DNA of 46,461 bases from Gemmatimonadota bacterium (GCA_022560615.1 JADFSR010000033.1:1-46461); one strand, 5' to 3'; counted from the first letter of the stretch, positions 1 through 9,496 are shown. Numbers and translations: made by a program. Notes: a model not told the origin generated them from the sequence alone.

Positions 1-53
1 CGGTGCTCGTCGACCGTATTCAGCTCGGGGATGTCTGCGAGCATCAGTCCGGC

Positions 54-293
54 TCAGGGAGTGGGTTGGTGCGCTGGGTTCCGTGCTTCTCCATCAGTCG
101 ATAGAGCGTCGTCCGGTCTACACCGGCGTTCCGAGCCGCGCTGGAGATGTTGCCGCGCGTCCCTAATGGCATGCTCCAAGTACGCCCGCTCGGGATCCGC
201 GAGAACCAGCTCGCGAGCCTCGTGGTAGCCTTTGCTCAAGTGGAGCGACATTCGGACGGATGCATCCTCAGGTGTGGCGCCCGGCAAGCCCAT
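54..293 (-). pseudogene. Broken Fis-type HTH regulator fragment
   Basis: Read on the minus strand from the ATG at 293, the protein contains LSKGYHEARELVLADPERAYLEHAIRD in overlapping pieces, the helical lead-in typical of the C-terminal Fis-type DNA-binding domain of NtrC-family regulators. The frame then degrades. Shifting frame near 155-165 restores a convincing helix-turn-helix: RGNISSAARNAGV followed by DRTTLYRLMEKHG, ending at a stop near 54. An in-frame TGA lies just upstream of the ATG, so no receiver or AAA+ domain is attached. The likely reading is a remnant of a sigma-54-type response regulator with one indel; a sequencing error or a small stand-alone Fis-like protein are alternatives. 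Confidence 0.5.
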
Positions 294-568
294 GTGCTTT
301 GTCGACCCTCATAAAGCGCAAGCGCGGTGCCAAACGGAGCTAGATTCTACAACCCCATATGTTGGAGCGACTTACGGTAAGGAAGTGCGCCGGTATAAGG
401 CCGAAAGGAGGCGGACAGCTTGGCGGCATCGGACGAATTGACCGGACAGACTGTCCGCGTCGGGATGGGCGCGCCAGTCTGACGCGTCGTTTCACGACGC
501 GTATTTGGTCTACCCGCCGCCCTTCCGTTCGATGTGCTTCGGGAGCGTGAGAGCCCTCTCAACGGTGG
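294..568. other. Intergenic stretch with two small palindromes
   Basis: I see no convincing gene here. There are two perfect inverted repeats: CGGACAG-A-CTGTCCG at 443-457, operator-like and next to a TTGACC hexamer at 438-443, and ACGCGTCGT-TTC-ACGACGCGT at 482-502, a 9-bp hairpin. The second lies downstream of the minus-strand CDGSH gene but has no T-run, so it is at best a factor-dependent terminator or processing site. Confidence 0.4.
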
Positions 569-1255
569 TCAGCCGCCAGCCGAGTCGCTCGGTGAAAAGC
601 TCTTGTCGTACCCCATCTCGTGCTTGAATCCCATGTACCAGTGCGACCCGTCGCAGAACGGTTTATTGCGGGATCCGCCGCAGCGGCAAAGAGTCTGGCG
701 CTCACGGAAATCGTACTCCTCGCCATCGCCCGCCACCACCAACACAGCGCGTACGATGTAGGGCGCGTCCCTCGCCACAGTGACACTGGGCCCCTGAGGG
801 CTCTCCACGGGCTCGGCGGAGTCCGTCAGCGAGTAGCTCAGAGCGCCTGACGGACACGCGCTCACCACACGGATGATCTCCTCCGCCTGCGCACCGTTTA
901 CATCGATCCACGGCTCTACGCCGGACCTGAACACTTCGCTCAGATTGTCCCCGCACAGGCCGGCGTGAGAGCAGCGGCTGCGGTCGTCGTGAATCGTGAC
1001 GCTCTCGCCCACGTAGCTCTCCGCCCGGTCCGCCGCGGTGTCTTTGCTGGCAAATTCCTGACCGTTGAAGTTGTTGCTATTGTGGGTCCCATCACAAAAC
1101 GGCTTGTTTTTCGATCCCCCACAGCGGCAGAGGGAGTAGGCCGCGGGTGCCTCGATCCCGGTGCCCTCGTGATCAATGAGGGGCACCCCTCCTTCCACCC
1201 GGTACGGACCGCCGGTCAGCACCCTAATTTTCTGCTCGTTCGTCCCGTCAGGCAT
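569..1255 (-). CDS. CDGSH iron-sulfur protein with ferredoxin-like middle domain
   Basis: A 228-residue cytosolic protein with two CDGSH-type iron-sulfur motifs. One is near the N-terminus (CRCGGSKNKPFCDGTH, about residue 43) and the other near the C-terminus (CRCGGSRNKPFCDGSH, about residue 198). Each supplies the three Cys and one His that bind a 2Fe-2S cluster in the family. Between them lies a divergent ferredoxin-like segment (CSHAGLCGDN, then SACPSGALSY), matching the DUF1271/Fer4_19 type. The start MPDGTNEQKI is followed directly by domain sequence. No signal peptide is visible. The architecture CDGSH-Fer4_19-CDGSH occurs in other bacteria; electron transfer or redox sensing is the probable role but is not established. 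It stands alone, divided from the MFS gene by about 130 bases. Confidence 0.85.
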   Translation of the reverse strand: MPDGTNEQKIRVLTGGPYRVEGGVPLIDHEGTGIEAPAAYSLCRCGGSKNKPFCDGTHNSNNFNGQEFASKDTAADRAESYVGESVTIHDDRSRCSHAGLCGDNLSEVFRSGVEPWIDVNGAQAEEIIRVVSACPSGALSYSLTDSAEPVESPQGPSVTVARDAPYIVRAVLVVAGDGEEYDFRERQTLCRCGGSRNKPFCDGSHWYMGFKHEMGYDKSFSPSDSAGG

Positions 1256-1384
1256 CTGCTGCTCCCGTTCGAAAGGGCTTCGAATCGCATCTCGGTCTCC
1301 GTCACCACCCAGGGGTCAGGACACTAGATCCTCGCCTATCCGGTGTAAAGTTGGTGGTGGTGTCTGCTGATTTCGATCCACTCA

Positions 1385-2587
1385 TCATGGCGCCCGCGCT
1401 CGCGATGCCGGTCGATAGGCACCTAACGCGAGCCGCCTGTGGGCCGGAAGGAAGACGCGGGCTATCCAGGCTGAGCCGACCAGTAGGAGCGCTATGATCA
1501 ATATCGTGGTGCGAAAGTCCAGAAGATCCGTCAGCAGTCCAGCGAACAACGCGCCAACGGCGTATCCAAGGTCACGCCACAGGCGGTAGCGGCCGATGGC
1601 GCTCGCCCGCGTCTGCGGGCTGACGAGGTCACCCACCTGAGCAATGAGGGTCGGGTAGACCGCGGCCGTGCCAATACCCAGCGCGACAGCCGAAGCCGCC
1701 CAGGGGATGAATCCACTCAGGCTCGCGAACCCGACCAGCGCCACTGCTTGAAGCAGCAGCCCTCCCACGATCAGGGGGCGGCGTCCGATCAAGTCTGACA
1801 GCGTGCCCGTGCCGAGTTGCGTGAGCCCCCAAACCGCCGGGTATAGCGCGGCCAGCCATGCGATCTGTCTCAAATCGAGTCCCTGCCGGGCAAAAAAGAC
1901 AGGTAGGAGTCCCCAAGCCACGCCCTCTTTGAGGTTGGTGAGCAACCCCGCTTGGTTAGCGGCGAAGAGGGGTTTGTGGGTCCGGCTTCCGTGCCCTATT
2001 CCCGCTGCCCAACCGGACGCGAGTTCAGGCGCCCCGCGCGCCGCGTTCGTTTTCACGATCTCTCTTTCGAGCTCGACGTAGTGTTCGGTATCGCGAACCC
2101 CGAAGAACGTCACCGCCAACCCGAGCAGCGCCGCGCCCAGGGCGATCAGATATGGAGCGGGTCGCGGCCCGTACGCGTCCGCGAGATACCCGGCCCCGAG
2201 GGCCGCAGCGGCAACCGCCAGGTACCCAGCACATTCGTTCAAGCCCATCGCCAACCCGCGCCGCCTCGGTCCCACGAGATCGATTGTCATGATCTGTGTG
2301 GTCGACCATGCGAGTCCCTGGTTCATGCCGAGTAGCAGGTTGGCGAACACAATCCAACCCCACGATGGCGCCCACATGAGAAGGAGCGGCACCGGAATAC
2401 CAAATCCCCAGGCGGCCAGTAGTATGCGCCTGCGTCCGATCTGCCCTGCAAGATCGCCCGCGAGAAAGTTCGCCACGGCCTTGGCAAGGCCAAAAGCGAT
2501 CAGAAAGCTGATCGCAGCGGTCGCGGACGTGAGCCCGAATTCTGCCGCGGCGAGAAGCGGAAGGACGGACCGTTCGACGCCAACCAC
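1385..2587 (-). CDS. MFS transporter
   Basis: At least 400 residues of a 12-helix major facilitator superfamily carrier. The loop between helices 2 and 3 carries the family signature in the form AGDLAGQIGRRR, and the second half has a matching GTLSDLIGRRPLIVGG motif. The tail is short and basic. The GTG at 2587 is probably not the true start: the open frame continues upstream through ALLLVTVAFIGAVV, which is needed to make helix 1, back to about 2670. A strong AAGGAGGT on the minus strand at 2675-2682 has no in-frame ATG, GTG or TTG at a normal distance. Substrate unknown. The lactate permease gene upstream on the same strand ends about 130 bases before that ribosome-binding site. Confidence 0.85.
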   Translation of the reverse strand: MVGVERSVLPLLAAAEFGLTSATAAISFLIAFGLAKAVANFLAGDLAGQIGRRRILLAAWGFGIPVPLLLMWAPSWGWIVFANLLLGMNQGLAWSTTQIMTIDLVGPRRRGLAMGLNECAGYLAVAAAALGAGYLADAYGPRPAPYLIALGAALLGLAVTFFGVRDTEHYVELEREIVKTNAARGAPELASGWAAGIGHGSRTHKPLFAANQAGLLTNLKEGVAWGLLPVFFARQGLDLRQIAWLAALYPAVWGLTQLGTGTLSDLIGRRPLIVGGLLLQAVALVGFASLSGFIPWAASAVALGIGTAAVYPTLIAQVGDLVSPQTRASAIGRYRLWRDLGYAVGALFAGLLTDLLDFRTTILIIALLLVGSAWIARVFLPAHRRLALGAYRPASRARAP

Positions 2588-2818
2588 GGCCCCGATGAAC
2601 GCTACAGTGACAAGAAGTAGAGCGACCTGGGCCCCATTCTCGCGCAGACCAAGGCGCGTATCCGGGATTCGTACACCTCCTTGCGAGGCAAATCGGCTGT
2701 TATGTAGGCTTGAAGAGTAAGCCCCGCAAGACTTCGCCGAGTTGCTCTCGAGACGAAAGCCACGAAGCTAGATCAGGAGCCATGCACCAAGCCCCGCCCC
2801 GCCCCACCGGAGTGGATG

Positions 2819-4519
2819 TCAGCCAGACCCCATCAAGGGGTCGCTCACGCCGAGCCAGTGTACGGCGATGAGCCCCAGGACGCCGACCACCAGCAAATAG
2901 TAGATGGTGGGCAGCACGGTCTTGCGGAGCGTCGCTCCTTCCTTTCCTAGTAGGCCAACGGTCGCCGAGGCCGCCACGACGTTGTGGATCGCGATCATGT
3001 TGCCCGCTGCTGCGCCGACGGCCTGCAACGAAACGATCATCACGGTCGACATCGCCAGACGCTCCGCCACGCCGTACTGGAAAGCGGAGAACATCAGGTT
3101 GCTGACGGTATTCGAGCCGGCGATGAAGGCGCCGAGCGCTCCGGTGAAACCGGCGAAGAATGGCCAGACTTGACCCACGTTGCCCGCGACCCAATCCGCC
3201 ATGGCGAGCGGCATCGAGAGCATGTCGGCACCGTTCACGTCGGAATTGATGTAGACCCGGACCATCGGAACCGTGAACACGAGCACGATGCCCGCGCCCA
3301 GAAGCACCTTGCTCGACGAGCGCACCGCGTCGACGACGTCGCTACCCTTCATCCTGTGCAGCAGCGCGGTGATTGCCACGACGACGAGCAGAACGAAGCC
3401 AGGCAGATACAGCGGAGTCGTGGTCGCGGTGATGCCCGACCCGAGGATATTCGCCCACTCGACGTCGACCGCGCGTAGCCACTCACCTATGGGCAACGCA
3501 GGCAGTCGGGTCAGCACGAGCAGCCCCCCGAGGATCGCATAGGGCGCCCACGCCACGACCGCGGGGATGTTCTCGCCCTCAGGCACGTCGGCGAGCTCCT
3601 CTTCGAGGCCGCTGACCCACTCGTCTTCCCAGGACGCTCGGTCGGGGAAGTCCCATGTGTCCTGCGGCAACAACCAACCCTTGCGGGCGATGGTCACCAC
3701 GATCGCCAGGCCGACCGGCGCCCCGAGCAGAGAGGGAAACTCGGGTCCCAAGAAGGTGCCGAAGAGCACGTAGGGCACCGTGAACGCGAGCCCTCCCAGC
3801 AGCGTGAAAGGCAGAATCGACAGGCCTTCGGACCACGATTTGTTCTTGCCGAAGAAGCGCGTCATCATGACGACCATCCAGGTCGGCATGAGCACTCCCG
3901 CCGTCGCGTGCAACAACACCGATTTTGCCGTGACGGCCCTGAGAAAGTCGGTCATGGTCATGCCGACCGCGGCTAGGTCGGCAGAGAACGCCTCCCCGCC
4001 CAGACCGCCTTGCACGCCTACCAGGATCGGAGTGCCGACGGCGCCGAACGTGACCGCCGTGCTCTGCACCATCATGCCGAGCATCACGGCTGTGGCCGCT
4101 GGGAAGCCGAGTGCGACGAGCAGGGGAGCCGCCACCGCTGCCGGGGTGCCGAAGCCGGCCGCGCCCTCGATGAACGAGCCGAAGAGCCACGCAACGATCA
4201 CGACCTGGACCCGCCGGTCGTCGCTTATGCCGTGGAAGCTTCGGCGGATTGCGCCGACGCCCCCGGATCGCTCGAGGGTGTGCAGCAGCAGGATGGCGCC
4301 GAAGATGATGAAGAGCAGGTCGAAGCTCAGGAAGAGGCCTTGGATCGACGCCGCGATGACCCGCGACGGCACCATCTGCCACGCCCAAAGCGCTACGGCC
4401 ACCGCAGCGACATACGCGGCGGGCATGGCCTTCTTGGCGGGCACGCGGAATCCGACGAGCAGGACCCCACCCAGGGCGATCGGAAAGAGCGCGAGTGCCG
4501 CCTGAAGGCCGGAGCTCAC
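2819..4519 (-). CDS. lldP: L-lactate permease family transporter
   Basis: A 566-residue inner-membrane protein matching the lactate permease family (LldP/GlcA, PF02652) in length and sequence. Recognisable blocks include [22 protein letters not shown], read in two pieces, [37 protein letters not shown], and near the C-terminus [18 protein letters not shown] with [21 protein letters not shown]. Family members import lactate or glycolate with protons. The start is GTG at 4519, ten bases after the DUF2461 stop, with GAAGGG as ribosome-binding site. That site lies inside a 16-bp perfect palindrome. The two genes are very likely co-transcribed. Exact substrate (lactate versus glycolate) cannot be told from sequence. 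Confidence 0.9.
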   Translation of the reverse strand: MSSGLQAALALFPIALGGVLLVGFRVPAKKAMPAAYVAAVAVALWAWQMVPSRVIAASIQGLFLSFDLLFIIFGAILLLHTLERSGGVGAIRRSFHGISDDRRVQVVIVAWLFGSFIEGAAGFGTPAAVAAPLLVALGFPAATAVMLGMMVQSTAVTFGAVGTPILVGVQGGLGGEAFSADLAAVGMTMTDFLRAVTAKSVLLHATAGVLMPTWMVVMMTRFFGKNKSWSEGLSILPFTLLGGLAFTVPYVLFGTFLGPEFPSLLGAPVGLAIVVTIARKGWLLPQDTWDFPDRASWEDEWVSGLEEELADVPEGENIPAVVAWAPYAILGGLLVLTRLPALPIGEWLRAVDVEWANILGSGITATTTPLYLPGFVLLVVVAITALLHRMKGSDVVDAVRSSSKVLLGAGIVLVFTVPMVRVYINSDVNGADMLSMPLAMADWVAGNVGQVWPFFAGFTGALGAFIAGSNTVSNLMFSAFQYGVAERLAMSTVMIVSLQAVGAAAGNMIAIHNVVAASATVGLLGKEGATLRKTVLPTIYYLLVVGVLGLIAVHWLGVSDPLMGSG

Positions 4520-4523
4520 GTGC

Positions 4524-4539
4524 GCCCTTCTAGAAGGGC
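4524..4539. promoter_or_regulatory. 16-bp palindrome over lactate permease RBS
   Basis: GCCCTTCTAGAAGGGC is a perfect palindrome. Read on the minus strand it covers the TAG stop of the DUF2461 gene and the GAAGGG that precedes the GTG of the permease. In RNA it could pair within itself or between transcripts and limit access to the ribosome-binding site, with translation of the upstream gene opening it. That role is inferred; chance is possible for a site this short. Confidence 0.35.
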
Positions 4540-5207
4540 ACTCCGAGTGCGCCGCACAGGAAACGCATGAAGGGCGTAGCGGTCTTGAATACCTTGGCGA
4601 GTTCCTTCGGCAGATCGGCGCTCGTTGCGAACGATCGCGACAGGCGCTTCACACCGATGAAGTCCTTCCATTTCAGATCCTCGATGAGCGGATGCTCGGG
4701 GTCGAAACCATTGGGAGGGCGACTCAACCGATCCCCTTCGAGCTCCACGGTATCCCTGAATTTCTTGCCGCGCGAGGCCCTCTTCCACGCTGCGGGCTCT
4801 GCGACGATGTGCTCGCGGATCGCGCGCAGCGCCTTCGACTCGGGGTGCCAGATCCCCATGCCCGCGAAGATGGAGCCGGGCTCGAGGTGCAGGTAGTACC
4901 CGGGGGCGTGTGCGTTCTTGCTCTGCTCGTGCCGGAAGTGGATACCGGCGTGCGTCTTGTAGGGGCTCTTGTCTTTCGAAAACCTCACGTCCCGGTAGAT
5001 GCGGAAGAGCGAGCGGGGCGTCGCCATGAAGTGCGGACTGAGCTTCTCCAGGTGGGCGGCGAAGTCCTCGATGAAACCGAGCGAGGCGTCTTTGACGTCG
5101 GCGTCGTATCGATGTTTGTTCTCGGCGAACCACTCGCGGTCGTTGTTGTCCGCCAGCTCCGACAAGAACTGGAAAGTGTTTCGCGTGAAGTACTGCCTAC
5201 CGGCCAC
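4530..5207 (-). CDS. DUF2461 family protein
   Basis: A 225-residue protein matching DUF2461 (TIGR02453) from end to end. The opening block [22 protein letters not shown], read in pieces, the middle [21 protein letters not shown] and the [16 protein letters not shown] block are characteristic. The family is found in bacteria and fungi and its biochemical function is unknown. There is no signal peptide or membrane segment. The start is GTG at 5207 with AAGGAGG a few bases upstream. It is the first gene of a probable DUF2461-lactate permease unit; nothing in the context suggests why the two are linked. Confidence 0.88.
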   Translation of the reverse strand: MAGRQYFTRNTFQFLSELADNNDREWFAENKHRYDADVKDASLGFIEDFAAHLEKLSPHFMATPRSLFRIYRDVRFSKDKSPYKTHAGIHFRHEQSKNAHAPGYYLHLEPGSIFAGMGIWHPESKALRAIREHIVAEPAAWKRASRGKKFRDTVELEGDRLSRPPNGFDPEHPLIEDLKWKDFIGVKRLSRSFATSADLPKELAKVFKTATPFMRFLCGALGVPF

Positions 5208-5375
5208 CGTGATCCTCCTTCCGGTCGAGATTTTGGTTCAAGATGTGACCCCGCCCGGCGAGGCACCACCGAGCTCTTTTCGTAAGCGTGGGCGACCCAG
5301 GTCGCGCTCCGCCGATGCCGGGCCCAAGTTCCACCACTGCCGCGCTGCTAGAAGAACACACACCTGGAGGTTTCC

Positions 5376-5828
5376 ATGACCTGCTTCACTCGTTGCAACC
5401 GGCTGGGATTGGCCGCAGTGGTTTGCTCAGTGGTGATCGCCTCGGCTGCATGCGCCGCGGGTGGGCGTTCGATCGGCCGCGACCCCTTCCAGGGTTCGTC
5501 TGCGGGCTCACGATCGGGCGATCGCGCGAGCGAGATTCGCATTCGGGTCCGAAACTCCAACTTCAACCAGGGCACCGTCTACGCCGTCAGGCTAGGGAGT
5601 CGGAGGCGTCTGGGTCGGGTTCAGGGCGCGAGCGACGGAGAGTTCAGGATGCCGTTGGTAAACTCGGATCAGATCCACTTCGAGGTCGATCTTCTCGCGG
5701 GCCAGCGCTGTGTGACCAGAACCGTCTTCGTCGAGCCGGGACAGACTTTGCTGCTCGTCATCGACTCGACGAGCCGGCCCAGGAGCAATGGCGTCAATAG
5801 CATGTGCGACGTGCAGCGTGCCCGCTGA
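5376..5828 (+). CDS. Secreted protein of unknown function
   Basis: A 150-residue protein with an N-terminal hydrophobic signal (LGLAAVVCSVVIASAACAAGG). The C-A-A-G after the hydrophobic stretch resembles a lipobox, so it may be a lipoprotein. The mature part is a small beta-rich domain (EIRIRVRNSNFNQGTVYAVR ... TRTVFVEPGQTLLLVID), with the look of a compact beta-sandwich. I recognise no named family. The ATG is preceded by GGAGG at good spacing. It is divergent from the DUF2461 gene, and the 168-base gap between them should hold both promoters. Confidence 0.7.
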   Translation: MTCFTRCNRLGLAAVVCSVVIASAACAAGGRSIGRDPFQGSSAGSRSGDRASEIRIRVRNSNFNQGTVYAVRLGSRRRLGRVQGASDGEFRMPLVNSDQIHFEVDLLAGQRCVTRTVFVEPGQTLLLVIDSTSRPRSNGVNSMCDVQRAR

Positions 5829-5832
5829 GGGT

Positions 5833-6486
5833 TCATGGGTAGAGCCGCGCCGTGTCCCAACCGCCCTCAGACCGCGTGAACACGAGGCGGTCGTGCAAGC
5901 GGTCGGCGCGCCCCTGCCAGAATTCGATCCGGTCCGGGTTTAGCCGGTATCCTCCCCAGAACGACGGCAGCGGGACGTCGTCTCCAGGGAACCTCTCCTG
6001 GACCTCGCGGAAGCGCGTCTCCAGCTCCTCGCGCCCACTCAGGGGCTCACTCTGCTTCGACGCCCACGCGCCGAGGCGAGTCCGTTTCGGACGGGAAGCG
6101 AAGTAGTCGGCGTTCTCTTCTTCAGAGACACGTTCCACGGTCCCCGCCACTCGTGCCTGGCGGTGCAGGACGGCCCAGTGGAAGCACAGCGCGGCGTAAG
6201 GGTTGGCGTCCAACTCGGTGGCCTTCGGGCTGCCGTAGTTGGTGTAGAATACGAACCCGCGCTCGTCCACGTCCTTGAGCAAGACCATGCGCACAGAGGG
6301 CCTGCCGTCCTTCGTCGCCGTGGCGAGCGCGACCGATTCCGGTAGCAGGATGCCGGACTCCTCAGCGGCATGAAACCACTGACCGAACAGCTCGATCGGG
6401 TCCATGTCCGAAGCGGCTTCCGGAAGGCCGCTCGCGACGCCTTTCCCGAGCGTCAGAACGGTCTTGATCGACGATTTGAGTGACAT
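5833..6486 (-). CDS. pdxH: Pyridoxamine 5'-phosphate oxidase
   Basis: Oxidises pyridoxamine or pyridoxine 5'-phosphate to pyridoxal 5'-phosphate with FMN, the last step of PLP supply. The 217-residue protein carries the expected blocks: MVLLKDVDERGFVFYTNYGS (FMN and phosphate binding), the SRPKRTRLGAWASKQSEPLS region, FWGGYRLNPDRIEFWQGRADRLHDR, and the C-terminal ARLYP that closes the family. I chose the ATG at 6486 (MSLKSSIKTV); an upstream ATG at 6519 would add eleven residues without family similarity. It is divergent from the copper operon and convergent with the small secreted protein, ending four bases after it. Confidence 0.93.
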   Translation of the reverse strand: MSLKSSIKTVLTLGKGVASGLPEAASDMDPIELFGQWFHAAEESGILLPESVALATATKDGRPSVRMVLLKDVDERGFVFYTNYGSPKATELDANPYAALCFHWAVLHRQARVAGTVERVSEEENADYFASRPKRTRLGAWASKQSEPLSGREELETRFREVQERFPGDDVPLPSFWGGYRLNPDRIEFWQGRADRLHDRLVFTRSEGGWDTARLYP

Positions 6487-6563
6487 GGCGGGAAGGTGCC
6501 CGGTCGGGTGGCACGCCACAAGGACTGATTGACATGCTTTCAGTCACGGCTACCTTTCATGAC

Positions 6564-6584
6564 ATCCCCCCCCAGGGGGGTAGG
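6564..6584. promoter_or_regulatory. Predicted CsoR operator
   Basis: The sequence CCCCCCCCAGGGGGGTAGGG is a C-run/G-run inverted repeat 30-50 bases upstream of the csoR start. CsoR-family repressors bind operators made of TA-flanked C and G tracts, and csoR genes are normally self-regulated. Binding here would repress csoR-copZ-copA until Cu(I) is present. The match is by pattern; the neighbouring pdxH start at 6486 means the site could also touch pdxH expression. Confidence 0.6.
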
Positions 6585-6615
6585 GTCAGCTCCGAGTTCA
6601 GCAGGGAGTCTTCGC

Positions 6616-6894
6616 ATGAGCGATGAGAGACAGGTCGACATCCTACGGCGGCTCAAGAGCGTCGAGGGCCACGTGAGAGGTGTCGAGCGCATGGTCGAGG
6701 AGGGCGTGTACTGCATTGATGTCGTGAATCAAGTACTCGCCATCCAGCGGGCTCTGAAGAAGGTCAGCGGCCTCCTACTCGACCATCATCTCCATCACTG
6801 CGTGACGAGGGCGATCCAGGGTACAGACGACGCGGAAAAGGAGCAGGTACTCGGTGAGCTGATTCAAGTGTTCGAGGCGACCGGCAAGGCGTGA
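6616..6894 (+). CDS. csoR: CsoR-family copper-sensing repressor
   Basis: A 92-residue all-helical repressor of the CsoR/RcnR (DUF156) family. The Cu(I)-binding triad is present with exact spacing: Cys33 (VYCIDVV), His58 and Cys62 (HHLHHC). The N-terminal RRLKSVEGHVRGVERMVEEG helix is the family DNA-binding/dimer helix. The ATG at 6616 gives the usual CsoR length; an in-frame ATG at 6529 would add a non-conserved leader running through the operator. It opens the copper operon, 22 bases ahead of the chaperone gene. Confidence 0.92.
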   Translation: MSDERQVDILRRLKSVEGHVRGVERMVEEGVYCIDVVNQVLAIQRALKKVSGLLLDHHLHHCVTRAIQGTDDAEKEQVLGELIQVFEATGKA

Positions 6895-6916
6895 ACCGAC
6901 CTTCTGAGGAGAAAAA

Positions 6917-7126
6917 ATGACTAGCAAGACCGTGAACGTGCCCAACATCAGCTGTGGGCACTGCGTGACGACCATCGAGCGCGAGGTCTCGGAAATGGAT
7001 GGCGTCTCCGACGTGAAGGCCGAGCAGACCTCGAGGAACGTGACGATCACGTGGGACCCGGAGACGACGGACTGGGTCGTGATCGAAGATCTGATGACAG
7101 AGATCGACTACCCTCCCCTCGCCTAG
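6917..7126 (+). CDS. copZ: Copper chaperone, heavy-metal-associated domain
   Basis: A 69-residue single HMA domain with the metal-binding loop [14 protein letters not shown] near residue 12, the CxxC pair being Cys-Gly-His-Cys. The ferredoxin-like beta-alpha-beta-beta-alpha-beta pattern is complete. CopZ proteins carry Cu(I) in the cytosol and hand it to the CopA ATPase. A GAGGAG sits upstream of the ATG. The gene lies between csoR and copA, with only 10 bases before copA, so the three are almost certainly one transcript under CsoR control. Confidence 0.9.
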   Translation: MTSKTVNVPNISCGHCVTTIEREVSEMDGVSDVKAEQTSRNVTITWDPETTDWVVIEDLMTEIDYPPLA

Positions 7127-7136
7127 AAGGCGCACG

Positions 7137-9392
7137 ATGACGCCTGAAGCCGTGAAGGAGCGTGAGGTCGTCCTGCCCATCACGGGCATGACCTGCGCGA
7201 ACTGTGCGGCGACCGTAGAGCGCGCGCTGCGAAAGACCGAAGGGGTGACGGAGGTATCGGTCAACTACGCGACCGAGCGGGCAACTGTGCACGTTGACTC
7301 GTCGACGCTCGGTGTGGACGAGCTGGCAGCAGCCGTCGAGCGCGTCGGCTACGGCGTGGTTCAGGCTGACGAGTCGGATCTCGACGACGCGGAGGCCGAG
7401 GCCCGGTACGCCGAACTGCGCAAGCAGACACGCATGTTTTGGACCGGAGTTGTGTTCGCCGGCCCCCTCTTCGCACTCAGCATGGCCCGGGACTTCTCGT
7501 GGCTCGGCGCCTGGGCGCACGCGACGTGGGTGAACTGGCTCATGTTCGCCCTCGCGGCGCCGGTGCAGTTCTACGTGGGCTGGGACTATTACGTCGGAAG
7601 CTGGAAATCGCTACGGAACGGATCGGCGAACATGGACGTGCTGGTCGCTCTGGGCTCGTCCGTCGCGTTCGCCTACTCCGTTGTCGTGGCATTCGCGCTC
7701 AGCGTCGGAAGCGTCGGCTTCGGCGAGCACGTCTACTTCGAGACCGCCGCGCTCATCATCACGCTCATCAAGCTCGGCAAGCTGCTCGAGGTCCGCGCAA
7801 AGGGAGAGACGGGCGAGGCGATACGAGAGCTCATGAGTCTTCGGCCCGACACGGCACGCGTCGTCCGGGGCGACGAAGAGCGGGACATCCCGCTGGACCA
7901 GGTCGAAGTGGGTGACGTCGTGGTGGTCCGGCCCGGAGAGCGGGTACCGGTGGACGGTGTGCTGCTCGACGGGCGGTCGTCCGTGGATGAGAGCATGCTC
8001 ACCGGAGAGAGCATGCCCGTCGACAAGGAGCCGGGGGACGAGGTGATCGGGGCGACCATGAACCGTTCGGGGTCGTTTCGCTTCCGCGCGACGAAGGTCG
8101 GGGCCGAGACCGCGCTCGCTCAGGTGATCCGCCTGGTGCGCGAGGCTCAGGGTAGCAAGGCGCCAATCCAGAGACTCGCGGACCAGGTTGCGGGCATCTT
8201 CGTGCCCGTGGTGATCGCGCTAGCGTTAGCCACCTTCTTGCTATGGTGGTTGGTCGTAGGAGCCGGCTTTACGGATGCGTTGATCCGCCTCGTGGCGGTG
8301 CTCGTGATCGCGTGCCCCTGTGCGCTCGGGCTCGCCACGCCGACAGCGGTGATGGTCGGGACGGGGCGCGGCGCCCGACTGGGCATCCTCTTTAGGAGCT
8401 CGGAAGCGCTCGAGCGAGCCAAGCAGGTGAGTGTTGTCGTGCTCGACAAGACCGGCACGATCACTCGTGGCGAGCCGGTCGTGCGCGACGTTGCTGCGGT
8501 CGATGGCGACGAGGCGAGACTATTGCGCCTTGCCGCCTCCGCGGAGATGAGAAGCGAACACCCTCTGGCGGAGGCCGTCCTCGTCGAGGCGAGGCGTCGG
8601 GATCTGACGCTCTCGGAGCCTGAGCGGTTCGAGGCGCTGGCGGGCCGAGGTGTGACGGCATCGGTCGATGGCGCTGGTATCCTGGTCGGGACCCGATCCT
8701 TCCTGGAGGAGCACGGCGTCGAGACGTCCTCCTTGGCCGACGCGGCGGCGCGCATCGAGTCCGACGCGCAAACGCCGCTCTGGATCGCCACGGACGAGAG
8801 AGTGCTCGGCCTGATCGCGGTCGCCGACTCCGTCAAAGAGGGCTCCAGGGACGCAGTGCGCGAGCTCCAGGATGCCGGCCTCCGTGTGGTGATGTTGACC
8901 GGAGACCGGAAGGCGACGGCTCGAGCCATCGCCGAAGAGGTCGGAATCACCGACGTGCGCGCCGAGCTCCTTCCAGAGCACAAAGTCGGGGCGATCCGGG
9001 AGCTGCAGGAGAACGCCGTGGTGGCGATGGTCGGTGACGGCATCAATGACGCGCCGGCGCTCGCGCAGGCCGACGTGGGAATCGCGATCGGGACGGGCAC
9101 CGACGTCGCGATGGAAACCGCGGACGTCATCCTCATGCGAGGGGACCTGAGGTCCGTACCGGTGGCCTTCGCGCTGAGCCGGGCGACGATGCGTACGATC
9201 GAACAGAATCTGTTTTGGGCGTTCTTCTACAACGTGATCCTGATCCCGGTGGCGGCCGGGGCACTCTACTCGCTGGCGTTCCTGCCGATGATGCTACGAG
9301 CCCTCCACCCGATTCTGGCGGCGTTCGCGATGGCGTTCAGTTCGGTCAGCGTCGTCATGAACAGTCTGCGGCTGCGCCGGGCACGACTTTAG
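7137..9392 (+). CDS. copA: Copper-exporting P1B-type ATPase
   Basis: A 751-residue heavy-metal P-type ATPase. In order: one N-terminal HMA domain ([15 protein letters not shown], about residues 17-32), eight predicted membrane helices, the actuator motif TGES, the ion-binding CPC motif at Cys393-Pro-Cys395, the phosphorylated Asp437 in [10 protein letters not shown], the P1B-specific SEHPLAEAV, and the hinge [10 protein letters not shown]. The C-terminal membrane segments contain the N and MxxSS-type signature ([16 protein letters not shown]) expected of Cu(I) pumps. It exports Cu(I) from the cytosol. Gene order with CsoR and CopZ supports copper rather than zinc or cadmium. Confidence 0.96.
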   Translation: MTPEAVKEREVVLPITGMTCANCAATVERALRKTEGVTEVSVNYATERATVHVDSSTLGVDELAAAVERVGYGVVQADESDLDDAEAEARYAELRKQTRMFWTGVVFAGPLFALSMARDFSWLGAWAHATWVNWLMFALAAPVQFYVGWDYYVGSWKSLRNGSANMDVLVALGSSVAFAYSVVVAFALSVGSVGFGEHVYFETAALIITLIKLGKLLEVRAKGETGEAIRELMSLRPDTARVVRGDEERDIPLDQVEVGDVVVVRPGERVPVDGVLLDGRSSVDESMLTGESMPVDKEPGDEVIGATMNRSGSFRFRATKVGAETALAQVIRLVREAQGSKAPIQRLADQVAGIFVPVVIALALATFLLWWLVVGAGFTDALIRLVAVLVIACPCALGLATPTAVMVGTGRGARLGILFRSSEALERAKQVSVVVLDKTGTITRGEPVVRDVAAVDGDEARLLRLAASAEMRSEHPLAEAVLVEARRRDLTLSEPERFEALAGRGVTASVDGAGILVGTRSFLEEHGVETSSLADAAARIESDAQTPLWIATDERVLGLIAVADSVKEGSRDAVRELQDAGLRVVMLTGDRKATARAIAEEVGITDVRAELLPEHKVGAIRELQENAVVAMVGDGINDAPALAQADVGIAIGTGTDVAMETADVILMRGDLRSVPVAFALSRATMRTIEQNLFWAFFYNVILIPVAAGALYSLAFLPMMLRALHPILAAFAMAFSSVSVVMNSLRLRRARL

Positions 9393-9433
9393 GAGGGGGA
9401 AACCCTGGACCGGTGCGCGCCGTAGGAGTCGGC

Positions 9434-9496
9434 ATGATTACGATCCTCAAACGACTCGTCCGGCTCGTACTCAGCTGGATTATCGGGAAGCTCTAA
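9434..9496 (+). CDS. Candidate 20-residue membrane peptide after copA
   Basis: An ATG at 9434 opens a 20-codon frame, MITILKRLVRLVLSWIIGKL, ended by TAA. It is preceded by TAGGAG seven bases upstream, a good ribosome-binding site. The peptide is amphipathic to hydrophobic with four basic residues and no acidic ones, the profile of a membrane-associated micro-protein. It begins 41 bases after the copA stop and is likely on the copper-induced transcript. No function can be assigned; it could be a chance frame, although composition and ribosome-binding site argue otherwise. Confidence 0.45.
   Translation: MITILKRLVRLVLSWIIGKL

Noticed and set aside
482-502. Rho-independent terminator for the CDGSH gene
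   Set aside because: The 9-bp hairpin lacks a T-run on the minus strand, so it is listed only as a palindrome.
6529-6615. Longer CsoR start at 6529
   Set aside because: It would run through the operator and add 29 residues without similarity; the 6616 start gives the family length.
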